A stretch of DNA of 64,000 nt from Nocardia sp. NRRL S-836 (GTDB lineage Bacteria; Actinomycetota; Actinomycetes; Mycobacteriales; Pseudonocardiaceae). This document shows, piece by piece, positions 27,601-35,691 of this stretch. Below the pieces are notes generated by a model, which saw nothing but the letters and a program-made list of their open reading frames with translations, made no database searches and was not told the DNA's origin. Where the stretch lies: assembly GCF_001279525.1 (NCBI RefSeq), contig NZ_LGDY01000110.1:15042-79041 (forward strand). The letters run 5' to 3'. The position numbers and the translations under genes were made by a program. The first letter of the stretch is position 1; each line of letters begins with the position of its first letter.

Positions 27601-27866
27601 AGATCATCAAGGTGGACCGCCGGTTCGTGTCCGGCGTGGGCAACGACTCCTCCGACTTCGCCGTCGCGCGCGCCGTCGTGGACATGGCACGGGCGATGGG
27701 GCGCAAGTGCGTGGCCGAGGGCGTGGAGACGGCCACGCAGTTCCACGTGCTGCGCGGGGTCGGGGTGGACGCCTACCAGGGGTGGCTGTTCTCGCGTCCG
27801 GTGCCGCCGAAGGAGTTCCGCGCGCTACTGGCCCTCGGGCCGCTCCACATACCGCGCGCTGGCTGA
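24609..27866 (+). CDS. Multi-PAS GGDEF-EAL cyclic-di-GMP signalling protein
   Basis: A 1085-residue soluble protein with no membrane segment. It has an N-terminal PAS (about 55-140), three further PAS/PAC modules with LGSWEYDPETG, IGSWAYETG and LGTWEWNPATD openings (about 155-525), another PAS (about 530-650), a GGDEF domain (about 655-815) and an EAL domain (about 830-1070). The GGDEF signature reads SGDEY, a variant that may or may not be active. The EAL has TAEALVRW, DDFGTGYSSLARLKDLPAQ and the lysine of IIKVDRRFV, so it looks catalytically complete. The GTG at 24609 has a hairpin-embedded ribosome site; GTG at 24687 is an alternative. It overlaps the convergent gene by 42 bases. Confidence 0.92.
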   Translation: MFAAVRVPLSCPPELPRAADAGEGGPVPKWVGRATVVNGRARSAGAQNKGKPPVTLDGLTLPDAPSLLVDAKGVVMQANPAAVELAGAQGADDLVGHPLGELLLGNQADLRLARADGTQLPVRVARHAVPRTGLQAVLLIDVSDLSAAADALRDEQRRLRKVQRVAELGSWEYDPETGLTVWSDTHYELLGVDRAAVVPGAQAVLDVVHPDDYDMVASYWQGREITGDPIDIEYRIVRPDGQLRWIRGVAEARLTDEGRLDKITGYIRDITESKRAASELAQERARLLEAQRIARIGSWAYETGTRAVHRSEVLLEMYAELGMTPDDDLLCGVHPDDREAVTDLRHRLLHAQDNDPVEVEVRSEYGDRVYICRARAEISASGRIERFHGTIQDVTEARALERQMRDDRRRLADAQQAARLGTWEWNPATDDTVWSDMLRELYGLPDDAASRYETYLDLVHPEDRGWVDDLWRQLARDEVPVQCEHRVVRRDGQTRVFRCHGMVVRDNHGKQLAVGTAQDVTEQRAAEARMKRSSQRFTDLVSVTPVGIGLFDEGERLVDANDALCDLLGMELEQLRGMTAEQLTHPEDTSPGLQWAAERTQKIPQRILVRPDGEKVYCELHIALSVQDDGRRFWLIVFLDITERRRTAEALRHQATHDELTGLPNRALVKEMLGKLLDGPGRSKVAVFFCDIDNFKRVNDSLGHDAGDELLVALARRLEGGLPEGCTAARLSGDEYVIICEDIDSVGGVDALATRVASLLRTAVPVHGQLVRVSASIGAAVPNGSRANGADLLRFADAAMFEAKRNGAGRVSLASAALIASADRQVHLEGQLREALQHDGLALHFQPVVGVDGSVLTAEALVRWPHPDRGLLPPDVFLPVAEQGDLMRELDRWVLRTALKEAATWPAPDGRPVSVAVNLAGLVPGDPEFVDIVSTAILESGVPWDRVVLELVETALVDLPSRVRQSMDELVQRGVQFAVDDFGTGYSSLARLKDLPAQIIKVDRRFVSGVGNDSSDFAVARAVVDMARAMGRKCVAEGVETATQFHVLRGVGVDAYQGWLFSRPVPPKEFRALLALGPLHIPRAG

Positions 27867-29378
27867 GACCTCCGGCAGCAACGCCGCGATCCGGTGCTTC
27901 GGCAGGTCGATCAACCGCACCTCCAGGTCCTCGGAGTCGGCCGCGGCGTTGTCGACGATCTCGGCGGCCTGCCGCTTGGTCAGCACGCCCTGCGACGCCG
28001 TGATCAACGCCTCCCGCCACACGTTGCGCAGCTTGCCGTGGGCCTTCATCAGGACCTCGCGCACGACGCGGTCGCCGAGCGACAGCGAGCCGTGCAGGAC
28101 CTGGTCGGCGACGACGACCGTGGTCTTGTTGTCCGGGTTGTTGCGCAGGAACCTCAGCGTGAACCGGGTCCGCACCAGCGACTGCAGCTCCTGCTGGCCC
28201 GCCGCCGACGACACCGCGGGGTGGTTGTTCGGCACCAGGCAGGCCAGGCGGGCGGGTGAGGAGGCCAGCAGGGTGCGCAGCAGCCACGGGCCGGGGTCGG
28301 CGAACAGGTCGACGGCCAGTGACGCGGCGCCCTTGCCGACCGGCTCTGCCCAGCCGGCGGGGCGGGGTTTCGGCGGGGGCGAGGACTCCGGGCGGGGTGC
28401 CAGTTCCGACAGCGCGGCAAGGGCTTCGCGGGACGGGCCGGTGGACTCCACGGACTGCGCGCCGTGGGTGTAGATGCGGGTGCCGCCGGTCACGGCGCGG
28501 CGGCCGGTGGGGCGGCAGACGTACAGGTCGGCGGCCGAACCGATGGCCTGCGCGCCGTCGAAGCGGTGGAACGCGGGCAGGATCGCCTCGAAGACGAGGC
28601 CGAGCTTCTGCAGCTCCTGCTGGACCTTCAGGCCCAGGGCGGGGGTGCGGTCGGAGAAGCCGTACGCGAGCAGCACGCGTCCGGCGGCCACGTCCTCCAG
28701 CGCCTCCACCGCGCGGCCGGCGAACAGGCCCATGCCCTCGGGCGTGTACGGCGGGTCGGAGAAGACGAGGTCGGCGGACTCCAGCACGGACGCGGGCAGG
28801 CCGAAGCGCAGGTCGCAGTGCAGGGTCCGGATGTTGAGGCCACGGGCGGCGGCGCGCGAGTCGATGAACTCCAGCAGGCGCTCGTCGAGGTCCACGACCG
28901 TGATCGCCACGTGCGGGTTCACGGCGGCGACGGCGAGGGACGTCAGGTCGTGGTCGCCCAGGCACAGCAAACGCTTGCCCGCCAGGTCGTAGCCGGAGTC
29001 CAGCCACACCGCGCGGTTCAGCGCGGTCTCGGCGGTGGCCTGCACGTGGTCCAACGAGGACAGCGGTGGTGGCACGTCCGCGATGTCGACGAGGATCTGG
29101 CGCAGCACGTCGGTGTGGTCGCGCACGCCGGTGACCGCGAACGCCTCGCGGTAGGCCCCGGCGAGCCGGGGCGCGATGCGGTAACGATCACCTGAAGATT
29201 CGACGTCGTCGCCGAGGGCCTTGAGCAGGTCCTGAACGGTGCGGCGGGGGACGGCGGGCAGGCGCACGAGCTCCGCCAGCGGGTGCCAGTCCTGGCTGAG
29301 CAGGGACAACACTTCGCGGAGCTTGCGCGCGTGCACGCCGCGGTCGGACAGCAGTCCGCGCACCTGGTCGATCGTCAC
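27825..29378 (-). CDS. BpsA-like (bis-aminopropyl spermidine synthase) family protein with C-terminal extension
   Basis: A 517-residue cytosolic protein. After an N-terminal winged-helix-like part, residues about 130-260 carry the core of the PF01861 branched-chain polyamine synthase family: CLGDHDLTSLAVA (about 140), a VVDLDERLLEFID acidic segment, and FSDPPYTPEGMGLFAGR (about 207). In archaeal BpsA these form the site that transfers aminopropyl groups to spermidine. A further region of about 200 residues follows and is absent from the archaeal enzyme. It may therefore be an aminopropyltransferase or a DNA/RNA methyltransferase-like enzyme sharing DPPY. The GTG at 29378 (VTIDQVRGLLSDRG) was chosen because the upstream sequence looks non-coding. 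It is divergent from the OpuC operon. Confidence 0.78.
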   Translation of the reverse strand: MTIDQVRGLLSDRGVHARKLREVLSLLSQDWHPLAELVRLPAVPRRTVQDLLKALGDDVESSGDRYRIAPRLAGAYREAFAVTGVRDHTDVLRQILVDIADVPPPLSSLDHVQATAETALNRAVWLDSGYDLAGKRLLCLGDHDLTSLAVAAVNPHVAITVVDLDERLLEFIDSRAAARGLNIRTLHCDLRFGLPASVLESADLVFSDPPYTPEGMGLFAGRAVEALEDVAAGRVLLAYGFSDRTPALGLKVQQELQKLGLVFEAILPAFHRFDGAQAIGSAADLYVCRPTGRRAVTGGTRIYTHGAQSVESTGPSREALAALSELAPRPESSPPPKPRPAGWAEPVGKGAASLAVDLFADPGPWLLRTLLASSPARLACLVPNNHPAVSSAAGQQELQSLVRTRFTLRFLRNNPDNKTTVVVADQVLHGSLSLGDRVVREVLMKAHGKLRNVWREALITASQGVLTKRQAAEIVDNAAADSEDLEVRLIDLPKHRIAALLPEVSASARYVERPEGQ

Positions 29379-29511
29379 AAGCGGTAAACCATACGGGCTG
29401 TCACATCGTGGAATGCTGTGCCGGGGTACGCCGAACGAGTTAAGGTCACAGGGATCTGCATCCAGGGCGGTCCGAACCGGGGAGACCGTCACGACCGGAG
29501 GGATCCGAAGG

Positions 29512-30594
29512 GTGATCGAGTTCCGGGCCGTCACCAAGCGGTTCGAGGACGGGACCATCGCTGTCGATCAGCTCGACCTCGCGGTCGAGGCGGGCACCAT
29601 CACGGTGTTCGTCGGTCCTTCCGGGTGTGGCAAGACGACGTCGTTGCGGATGGTCAACCGCATGATCGACCCGACGTCGGGCACGATCCTGGTGGACGGC
29701 AAGGACGTGCTCAGCGTGGATCCGCCGACCCTGCGCAGGGGCATCGGCTACGTGATCCAGCAGGCCGGCCTCTTCCCGCACCGCACCGTCCTCGACAACG
29801 TCGCCACGGTGCCGCTGCTGTCCGGTTGGGACAGACGCAAGGCGCGCAGCCGTGCCGCCGAGCTGCTGGAGATCGTCGGGCTGGACCCGAGCTTCGGCAA
29901 GCGGTACCCGGCGCAGCTCTCCGGCGGGCAGCAGCAACGCGTGGGTGTCGCCCGCGCGCTCGCCGCGGACCCGCCGGTGCTGCTGATGGACGAGCCGTTC
30001 AGCGCCGTCGACCCGGTGGTGCGCGAAGACCTGCAGAACGAGCTGCTGCGGTTGCAGGCCGAGCTGGACAAGACGATCGTGTTCGTCACGCACGACATCG
30101 ACGAGGCGCTCAAGCTCGGTGAACGGGTCGCCGTGTTCCAGACCGGCGGCCACCTCGCGCAGTACGCGCGGCCGACCGAGCTGCTCAGCGCGCCCGCCAA
30201 CGACTTCGTGGCGTCGTTCGTCGGCAGGGACCGCGGCTACCGCACCCTGACGTTCCTGCACGCGGACGTGCCCGTGCACCCGGTCAGCACCGCGCGGCTC
30301 GGCGAGCGCGTCACCGTCACCGACTGGACACTGGTCGTGGACGAGCAGAACCGGCCGAGGGGCTGGCTGTCCGGAGTGGACGGTGAGGTCGAGGTGGGCG
30401 AGCAGCACCTGATCTCCGGTGGTTCCCTCTACGACGGCGGCACGCTGCGCGGCGCGCTCGACGCGGCGCTCAGCTCGCCGTCCGCGCTCGGCGTCACGGT
30501 CGACGGCGCCGGCGCGGTGATCGGCGTCGTGAAGGCCGACGACGTGATCAAGGCCCTCGCGAAGGCCCGCGCGGCGGGTGAGGTCCCGAAGTGA
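29512..30594 (+). CDS. opuCA: Compatible-solute ABC transporter, ATP-binding protein (OpuCA/ProV type)
   Basis: A 360-residue ABC ATPase. Walker A is GPSGCGKTTS, the Q-loop is YVIQQAGLFPH, the signature is LSGGQQQRVGVARAL, and Walker B is VLLMDEPFSAVDP, with VFVTHDIDEALKLG after it. The Q-loop and the IDEA H-loop pattern are typical of betaine/choline (OpuC, ProV) ATPases. A C-terminal regulatory region of about 120 residues replaces clear CBS pairs. The GTG at 29512 has GGAGGGA upstream. It is the first of four overlapping genes that form a complete quaternary-amine uptake system. Confidence 0.92.
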   Translation: MIEFRAVTKRFEDGTIAVDQLDLAVEAGTITVFVGPSGCGKTTSLRMVNRMIDPTSGTILVDGKDVLSVDPPTLRRGIGYVIQQAGLFPHRTVLDNVATVPLLSGWDRRKARSRAAELLEIVGLDPSFGKRYPAQLSGGQQQRVGVARALAADPPVLLMDEPFSAVDPVVREDLQNELLRLQAELDKTIVFVTHDIDEALKLGERVAVFQTGGHLAQYARPTELLSAPANDFVASFVGRDRGYRTLTFLHADVPVHPVSTARLGERVTVTDWTLVVDEQNRPRGWLSGVDGEVEVGEQHLISGGSLYDGGTLRGALDAALSSPSALGVTVDGAGAVIGVVKADDVIKALAKARAAGEVPK

Positions 30595-31229
30595 ACTGGA
30601 TTTTCGAGAACTGGGAGAAGTTCTGGGAAGTCACGCAGGTTCACGTCCGGCTCGCGCTGCTGCCGGTGGTGATCGGGTTCGTGCTCTCGATCCCGCTCGG
30701 GTGGTGGGCCAGCCGGTCGCAGCCGGCGCGCGCGGTGCTGTTCCCGCTCGCCAACGTCCTGTTCACGATCCCGTCCATCGCGCTGATCGTGATCACCCCG
30801 GTGCTGCTCGGCGTGAAGATCCTCGACGAGATCAACGTCATCGTGCCGCTGGTGGTCTACACGGTCGCGCTGATGCTCCGCTCGGTCGCCGACGCGCTCG
30901 CCGCGGTGCCGGGCAACGTCGTGGCGGCGGCGAACGCGATGGGCTACCGGCCGTTGCGCCGGTTCCTGACCGTCGAGTTCCCGCTGGCGCTGCCGGTCAC
31001 GGTCGCGGGCCTGCGGGTGGCGGCGGTGTCGAACATCAGCATGGTCAGCGTCGGCGCGCTCGTCGGTCTTGGCGGGTACGGGCAGCTGTTCACCGAGGGC
31101 TACCAGAACGACCACACCGAGAAGGTCCTCGCCGGCCTGATCGGCACGGTGGTGCTGGCGGTGCTCGCGGACGGGTTGCTGCTGCTGGCCGGACGGGTGC
31201 TCACGCCGTGGGCACGGGCGGGGAGGTGA
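30591..31229 (+). CDS. opuCB: Compatible-solute ABC transporter permease (OpuCB type)
   Basis: A 212-residue inner membrane permease with about six hydrophobic segments. The binding-protein-dependent transport signature with its EAA-like loop is NAMGYRPLRRFLTVEFPLALP, followed by VAGLRVAAVSNISMVSVGALVG, as in OpuCB/OpuCD. The GTG at 30591 overlaps the opuCA stop in a GTGA arrangement. It pairs with the second permease, encoded three bases downstream. Confidence 0.9.
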   Translation: MNWIFENWEKFWEVTQVHVRLALLPVVIGFVLSIPLGWWASRSQPARAVLFPLANVLFTIPSIALIVITPVLLGVKILDEINVIVPLVVYTVALMLRSVADALAAVPGNVVAAANAMGYRPLRRFLTVEFPLALPVTVAGLRVAAVSNISMVSVGALVGLGGYGQLFTEGYQNDHTEKVLAGLIGTVVLAVLADGLLLLAGRVLTPWARAGR

Positions 31230-31232
31230 GCG

Positions 31233-31895
31233 ATGGGCTGGCTCCTCGACCCCGTGCACTGGAGCGGTGACACCGGGATCCCGGTGCGGCTGCTGGAACA
31301 CCTCGGGTTCACGTTCGTCACGCTGCTGATCGCGGCCGCCATCGCGGTGCCACTCGGCGCGTTCGTCGGCCACACCAGCCGCGGCGGTTTCCTGGTCGTC
31401 GGGCTGTCCAACGCACTGCGGGCGCTGCCGACGACGGCGGTGCTGATCCTCGTCGTGCTGTGGGCGGGTCTGGGCGACTTCCCGGTGTACGTCGCGCTGG
31501 TGCTGCTGGCGATCCCGCCGATCATGGCCGGCACCTACGCGGGCATCCGCGCGGTCGACCCGGTGACCGTCGACGCCGCGCGGGGCGTCGGCATGCGCGA
31601 GTCGGGCGTGCTGCTGCGGGTGGAGATCCCGAACGCGCTTCCCTTGATCTACGGCGGTTTCCGGGGCGCCGCGCTCCAGGTCGTCGCCACCGCCACCATC
31701 GCCGCCTACACCGGCGCCGGTGGCCTGGGCAGGTTCGTCTTCGACGGCCTCGCCCTCCAGGAATTCGGTCAGATGCTCGCCGGCGCGGTGCTCGTCGCAC
31801 TGCTCGCCGTCCTCGTCGACCTGGTGTTCGCCGGCCTGCAACGGCTGACGGTCTCACCAGGGCTGCGTCCAGTGGGAACCGGAGGAAAGAAATGA
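31233..31895 (+). CDS. opuCD: Compatible-solute ABC transporter permease (OpuCD type)
   Basis: A 220-residue permease with about six membrane segments. The EAA-type cytoplasmic loop is GVGMRESGVLLRVEIPNALP, followed by LIYGGFRGAALQVVATATI and AAYTGAGGLGRFVFDGLALQ, both strongly OpuC-like. It follows opuCB by three bases and overlaps the substrate-binding protein start in an ATGA arrangement, so all four proteins are probably made from one transcript. Confidence 0.9.
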   Translation: MGWLLDPVHWSGDTGIPVRLLEHLGFTFVTLLIAAAIAVPLGAFVGHTSRGGFLVVGLSNALRALPTTAVLILVVLWAGLGDFPVYVALVLLAIPPIMAGTYAGIRAVDPVTVDAARGVGMRESGVLLRVEIPNALPLIYGGFRGAALQVVATATIAAYTGAGGLGRFVFDGLALQEFGQMLAGAVLVALLAVLVDLVFAGLQRLTVSPGLRPVGTGGKK

Positions 31896-32797
31896 AGCGC
31901 ATCGCCACGGCTGTTGCTGCGGTCATGCTCCTGTCGGCGTGCGGTGGTGGTGGTGACCCGCTCTCCAACTCGGGCGGGAACAACCCGGCACCGACGGACA
32001 CCATCGTGGTGGGCTCCGGCAACTTCCCGGAGTCGCGGCTGCTCGCCGAGATCTACGCGGAAGCCCTGTCCGCCAAGGGCGTGAAGGTCTCCAAGAAGCT
32101 CAACATCGGCAACCGCGAGCTGTACTTCAAGGGTGTCCAGGACGGCTCGATCGACCTGATCCCCGAGTACACCGGCGTGCTGCTCAAGCACGTCAACAAG
32201 AACGCGACCGAGGTGTCCTCCGACGAGGTCTACACGGCGCTGAAGAAGTCGCTGCCGCAGGGCCTCACCGTGCTCGACAAGTCCGCGGCCGAGGACAAGG
32301 ACGCGGTGGTCGTCACCAAGCAGACCGCCGCCCAGTACAGCCTCAAGACGCTGGACGACCTCGTGCCGTACTGCAAGGAGATGGTGTTCGGCGGCCCGCC
32401 GGAGTTCCAGACCCGTCCCGACGGCCTGCCCGGCCTGAAGGAGAAGTACAAGTGCGAGTTCAAGTCCTTCAAGGCGCTCGACGTCGGCGGCCCGGTCACC
32501 GTCGCGGGCCTGAAGGACGGCACGGTGCAGGCCGCTGACCTGTTCACCACCGACACCGCGATCACGACCAACGAGTTCGTGGTGCTGGAGGACCCGAAGA
32601 GCGTCTTCGCGGCCCAGAACGTGCTGCCGCTGATCAACGAGAAGAAGGCGTCGCAGCAGGTCCGCGACGTCCTCAACGGCATCTCGAAGAAGCTCGACAC
32701 GAAGGCCCTGCTCGACCTGAACGCGAAGCTGGCCTCGCCGGACAAGCCGGAGCCGGACAAGGTCGCGAAGGACTGGCTGGCTTCGGTCGGTCTCTGA
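31892..32797 (+). CDS. opuCC: Compatible-solute ABC transporter substrate-binding lipoprotein (OpuCC/ProX type)
   Basis: A 301-residue lipoprotein. The signal MKRIATAVAAVMLLSACGG has its lipobox cysteine at residue 17. The mature domain contains IVVGSGNFPESRLLAEIYAE and the region KLNIGNRELYFKGVQDGSID with LIPEYTGVLL, the standard ligand-binding lobe of glycine betaine, choline or carnitine binding proteins. The aromatic residues in ELYF and PEYTG would contribute to the quaternary-amine cage. The actual ligand cannot be told. A perfect 16-base terminator hairpin follows. Confidence 0.93.
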   Translation: MKRIATAVAAVMLLSACGGGGDPLSNSGGNNPAPTDTIVVGSGNFPESRLLAEIYAEALSAKGVKVSKKLNIGNRELYFKGVQDGSIDLIPEYTGVLLKHVNKNATEVSSDEVYTALKKSLPQGLTVLDKSAAEDKDAVVVTKQTAAQYSLKTLDDLVPYCKEMVFGGPPEFQTRPDGLPGLKEKYKCEFKSFKALDVGGPVTVAGLKDGTVQAADLFTTDTAITTNEFVVLEDPKSVFAAQNVLPLINEKKASQQVRDVLNGISKKLDTKALLDLNAKLASPDKPEPDKVAKDWLASVGL

Positions 32798-32810
32798 GCC
32801 GCGAGACGTG

Positions 32811-32846
32811 GCGAGGGGCGGGCACCCCCAGGTGCCCGCCCCTCGC
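32811..32846 (+). terminator. Terminator of the OpuC operon
   Basis: A perfect 16-base inverted repeat (32811-32826 and 32831-32846) with a 4-base loop starts 13 bases after the opuCC stop. Its core is GAGGGGCGGGCACC. There is no T run. Confidence 0.8.
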
Positions 32847-32848
32847 TG

Positions 32849-33127
32849 TCAGTCGGGCAGGACGAACGAGACGAGCAGGATGCAGAGCGTTGTCGTGGCG
32901 GCGAACGCACCGCCTGCCGCGAGGATCGCCACACACAGCCCAATCCGGTCCCCGGTCGACAGGATCGACAAGGGCGGGCAGGCCTACCGGCCTTGCTCGC
33001 ACAGAGCGTTCGAGGACGCCGTCCCAAGAAGAGGCGTGACAGTCGTGAGCACGAGCGTGCAGGCGCTTACGAGGACGTTCAGCCACGTCACGAGGAGCGC
33101 AAGAGCAAGCCGCATTACCGGGATCAC
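32849..33127 (-). pseudogene. Small membrane-protein frame interrupted by an amber codon
   Basis: From a GTG at 33127 (in-frame ATG at 33115) the reverse strand reads 47 residues, beginning with hydrophobic MRLALALLVTWLNVLVSACT, to a TAG at 32984-32986. It then continues open in the same frame for 44 codons with a second hydrophobic stretch, LCVAILAAGGAFAATTTLCI, ending LVSFVLPD and TGA. Both halves look like membrane helices, so the parsimonious reading is a two- to four-helix protein of about 92 residues broken by one nonsense mutation. The alternatives are two tiny genes or chance hydrophobicity. No clear ribosome site was found. The rest of 32798-33205 holds only the OpuC terminator. Confidence 0.4.
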
Positions 33128-33205
33128 GCCGTGATAGTAGCTGCGAGAGCCTCATGTTCATGACCCTTAGGGCTCAAACGGTCGGGCGCTGAAGTACGTT
33201 CCCCG

Positions 33206-34177
33206 TCACAGGCGCAGGTCGGCGACCCGCGCGTTGATCGACGAGTACGTGTACACGTCCACGTACCCCAGCGAGTGGTTGACCCGGCGCATGTGCTCGT
33301 TGGTGCTGTTCGTCTGCGTCTCGACGCGCACGACCTCCGGCGGCAGCTGCTGCAGCATGTGCGTCTTCACCACCCGGCCGAGCCCGCGGCCGCGGTGTGC
33401 GCGCGTCACCACGGTGTCCCACTGGAACGCGGTGTCGGGCTCACCGCGGAACCGGCGCAGTTCGGTGAGTCCCGCGACCTCGTCGCCGTGCAGCGCGAGC
33501 ACCACCCACAGGTCACCGCCGGAACCGAGGTGGTCGGCCTCCTCCAGGCGCACGCTCTGCGGGGTGCGGTTCAGCGTGTCGACGGCGAGGTCGTCACTCG
33601 GGGCGTCGACCATCGCGTTCAGGCCCTCGACGTAGTGGCCGAGGAACTCGTCCGGCACCGGACCCGTCCAGGTCACCAGCCGGTAGCCCGCGGGTACCTC
33701 GTCCGGCCGCGGGCGGTCGGCGCAGGCCAGGCGTTGCACGGTCCAGGTGATCGACGTGCGGAAACCGAGCTTCGCGGCGAAGTGCTCGCCGCCGGTGCCG
33801 TGGTCGACGCGGCGGGTCTCGATCACGGTCCGTCCCCGCAGCAACGGCAGTGCGGCGCGCAGCAGCGCCGTGCCGATGCCCTGGCGGCGGTGGCCGGGGC
33901 GCACGCTCGAACCGTAGATGGCCACGTGCGCGTTCTCCGGCTGGTCGGACAGCCGCACGGTCGCCGAGCCGACGACGCGGCCGTTGTCCCTGGCGAGCAC
34001 GAAGTGGGGTGGGGCGAAGCTCAGCATCGACATCTGGACCGCCGCGACCCACCCCTCGTACGGCTCCACCGCGACCTTCTCGGGCCAGTCGTGGGCCGTG
34101 CACTCCACGCGCACGGCGTACAGGGCGCGCCGGTCGTCTTCCGGTATCCGCTCGAACTCGACCGCTTCCAGATCCAT
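33206..34177 (-). CDS. Tandem GNAT-domain N-acetyltransferase
   Basis: A protein of about 323 residues with two GNAT modules. The N-terminal one has an acetyl-CoA loop, SVRPGHRRQGIGTALLRAAL (about residue 105), with GSATVRL before it. The C-terminal one has TRAHRGRGLGRVVKTHML followed by ETQTNSTNEHMRRVNHSLGY, the hallmark end of tandem GNATs such as MshD-like and Eis-unrelated acetyltransferases. MshD (mycothiol synthase) also has two domains, but the sequence is not specific enough to assign it. The start is taken as the ATG at 34177; GTG at 34180 or ATG at 34216 are possible. Confidence 0.85.
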   Translation of the reverse strand: MDLEAVEFERIPEDDRRALYAVRVECTAHDWPEKVAVEPYEGWVAAVQMSMLSFAPPHFVLARDNGRVVGSATVRLSDQPENAHVAIYGSSVRPGHRRQGIGTALLRAALPLLRGRTVIETRRVDHGTGGEHFAAKLGFRTSITWTVQRLACADRPRPDEVPAGYRLVTWTGPVPDEFLGHYVEGLNAMVDAPSDDLAVDTLNRTPQSVRLEEADHLGSGGDLWVVLALHGDEVAGLTELRRFRGEPDTAFQWDTVVTRAHRGRGLGRVVKTHMLQQLPPEVVRVETQTNSTNEHMRRVNHSLGYVDVYTYSSINARVADLRL

Positions 34178-34264
34178 CACCAGCCGATCCAACCAAGGGC
34201 GTGACGGCCTGGCCACCGAATTGGGGCCTCCGGTCCCAGCGGAGGCGCCGGCACCACGTGGCGG

Positions 34265-35050
34265 CTAGACCGGCGCCGCGTGACCGCCGATCCGCAGCGT
34301 CAGGTCCTCGGCGGCCTTGCGGACCTCCTTGGCCAGGTCCGGCCACGTCTGGCCGCAGGGCGTGTCGCACAGGTGCCGGAACGTCAGCGTGATCGCCGCG
34401 ATCGGCCGCCCGCCGTGGTCGAACACCGGCGCGGCCACCGAGGCGAACCCCGCGGTCACGAACCCGTCCTCGACCGCCCAGCCCTGCCGCCGTTCGACGG
34501 TCAGCAGCCGCCGCAGCGCCGGCAGGTTGTGCGGGCCCCGCCCGGTGCGGTCCACGAACGCGGCCACGGACGGGAACACCGCCCTGACCTGCGCCGGAGG
34601 CAGGTGGGCCAGCATCGCGCGACCGGACGCCGTCAGGTGCGCCGGGAGCCGGACGCCGACGTCGGACACGATCGACTGCGGCTGCCGCGGCTGCTCGCGG
34701 ACCAGGTACAGCGCCTCGGCGCCGTGCAGGACACCCAGGTGGGCGACCTTCTCCATCCGGTCGGCGAGCTTGCGCAGCAACGGGCGGGCGAGCCGTTCGA
34801 GCGGGTCGTGGCGCAGGTAGGCGGACCCCAGCTCGAACGACGCCACGCCCAGGCCGTACCGCTTCTCCTCGGGGAAGTGCGTCGCGAACCCGGCCTCGGT
34901 CAGCTCCGAGAGCAGGTGGTAGGTCGTCGACCTGGGCAGGTTCAGCTCGCGCGCCACCGACGCCGCGGAGACGGGGCCCGGCCGACCGGCCAGCAGGCGC
35001 AGCACGGCGAGCCCTCGCCGCAGGGCGGGAACGTCACTGCTGTTGCCCAC
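34265..35050 (-). CDS. IclR family transcriptional regulator
   Basis: A 261-residue regulator. The N-terminal winged helix-turn-helix contains AASVARELNLPRSTTYHLLS, and the C-terminal ligand-binding domain has VGVRLPAHLTASGRAMLAHL and ends with SVAAPVFDHGGRPIAAITL. IclR proteins bind as dimers or tetramers and often control catabolic operons. The hut operon starts about 1.6 kb away in the opposite orientation, so control of histidine use is possible but unproved; a sigma-factor pair lies between. The GTG at 35050 was chosen so that the helix-turn-helix begins near residue 10. Confidence 0.9.
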   Translation of the reverse strand: MGNSSDVPALRRGLAVLRLLAGRPGPVSAASVARELNLPRSTTYHLLSELTEAGFATHFPEEKRYGLGVASFELGSAYLRHDPLERLARPLLRKLADRMEKVAHLGVLHGAEALYLVREQPRQPQSIVSDVGVRLPAHLTASGRAMLAHLPPAQVRAVFPSVAAFVDRTGRGPHNLPALRRLLTVERRQGWAVEDGFVTAGFASVAAPVFDHGGRPIAAITLTFRHLCDTPCGQTWPDLAKEVRKAAEDLTLRIGGHAAPV

Positions 35051-35163
35051 AACGGTGATTTTCCCACGTGATCCAGCCCACGCCGTTCCGCCATCAGTGC
35101 ACACTCAACAGAACGGGCCGCCGGCGCGTTGGAGTGGCGTGACGGTTTTGAAGGGGGTCGGGA

Positions 35164-35691
35164 TTGACACCGAGTTTCGATGACTTCGTGGCGGAACAGG
35201 TGACCCCGTTGCTGCGCTACGCCACCGTGCTCACGTGCGACCCCCACCTGGCCCAGGACGTGGTCCAGGAAGTCCTGCTGCGCGCGCAGCAGAAGTGGGA
35301 CCGCATCGGTTCAGTCGACCTCCCTCACGCCTACGTCAAGCGCATGGTGACCAACGAGTACCTCTCGTGGCGCAGACGCAGGGCCGCCAAGGACGTCGCC
35401 CTCTGCACGACCACCCTGGAGTCCGTCACACCGCCCGTCGGGGACACGACGCACCACTACGACGAGCGGGAAGCCATGTTGCAGCGGATCGCCAGGCTGC
35501 CTCGCAAACAGCGGGCCGCCGTGGTGCTCCGCTACTACGAGAACTACGAGGACTCGGAGATCGCACAGATGCTCGGTTGTGCCGAGGGAACCGTGCGCAG
35601 CCACATCTCACGTGCGCTGGCCACACTCCGGATGGACCACACGCCGCAACCCGCTGGTGTCGGGATGCGGCTCGGGGAGGGCCTGTCGTGA
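35164..35691 (+). CDS. SigE family ECF-type RNA polymerase sigma factor
   Basis: A 175-residue sigma factor of the actinobacterial SigE group (TIGR02983 type). Region 2 is LLRYATVLTCDPHLAQDVVQ followed by EVLLRAQQKW, with the group-typical PHAYVKRMVTNEYLSWRRR. Region 4 is LPRKQRAAVVLRYYENYEDS followed by EIAQMLGCAEGTVRSHISRA. The start appears to be the TTG at 35164 with a G-rich upstream stretch. The stop overlaps the next gene in a GTGA arrangement. Members of this group are often paired with a membrane partner, as here. Confidence 0.88.
   Translation: MTPSFDDFVAEQVTPLLRYATVLTCDPHLAQDVVQEVLLRAQQKWDRIGSVDLPHAYVKRMVTNEYLSWRRRRAAKDVALCTTTLESVTPPVGDTTHHYDEREAMLQRIARLPRKQRAAVVLRYYENYEDSEIAQMLGCAEGTVRSHISRALATLRMDHTPQPAGVGMRLGEGLS

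Noticed and set aside
29379..29558. Upstream extension of the BpsA-like gene
   Set aside because: The extra 60 codons overlap the OpuC promoter and start, lack a ribosome site and look non-coding.
32808..33134. A 108-codon forward frame after the OpuC operon
   Set aside because: Its first part is the terminator hairpin, composition is not protein-like, and the opposite strand shows hydrophobic coding instead.
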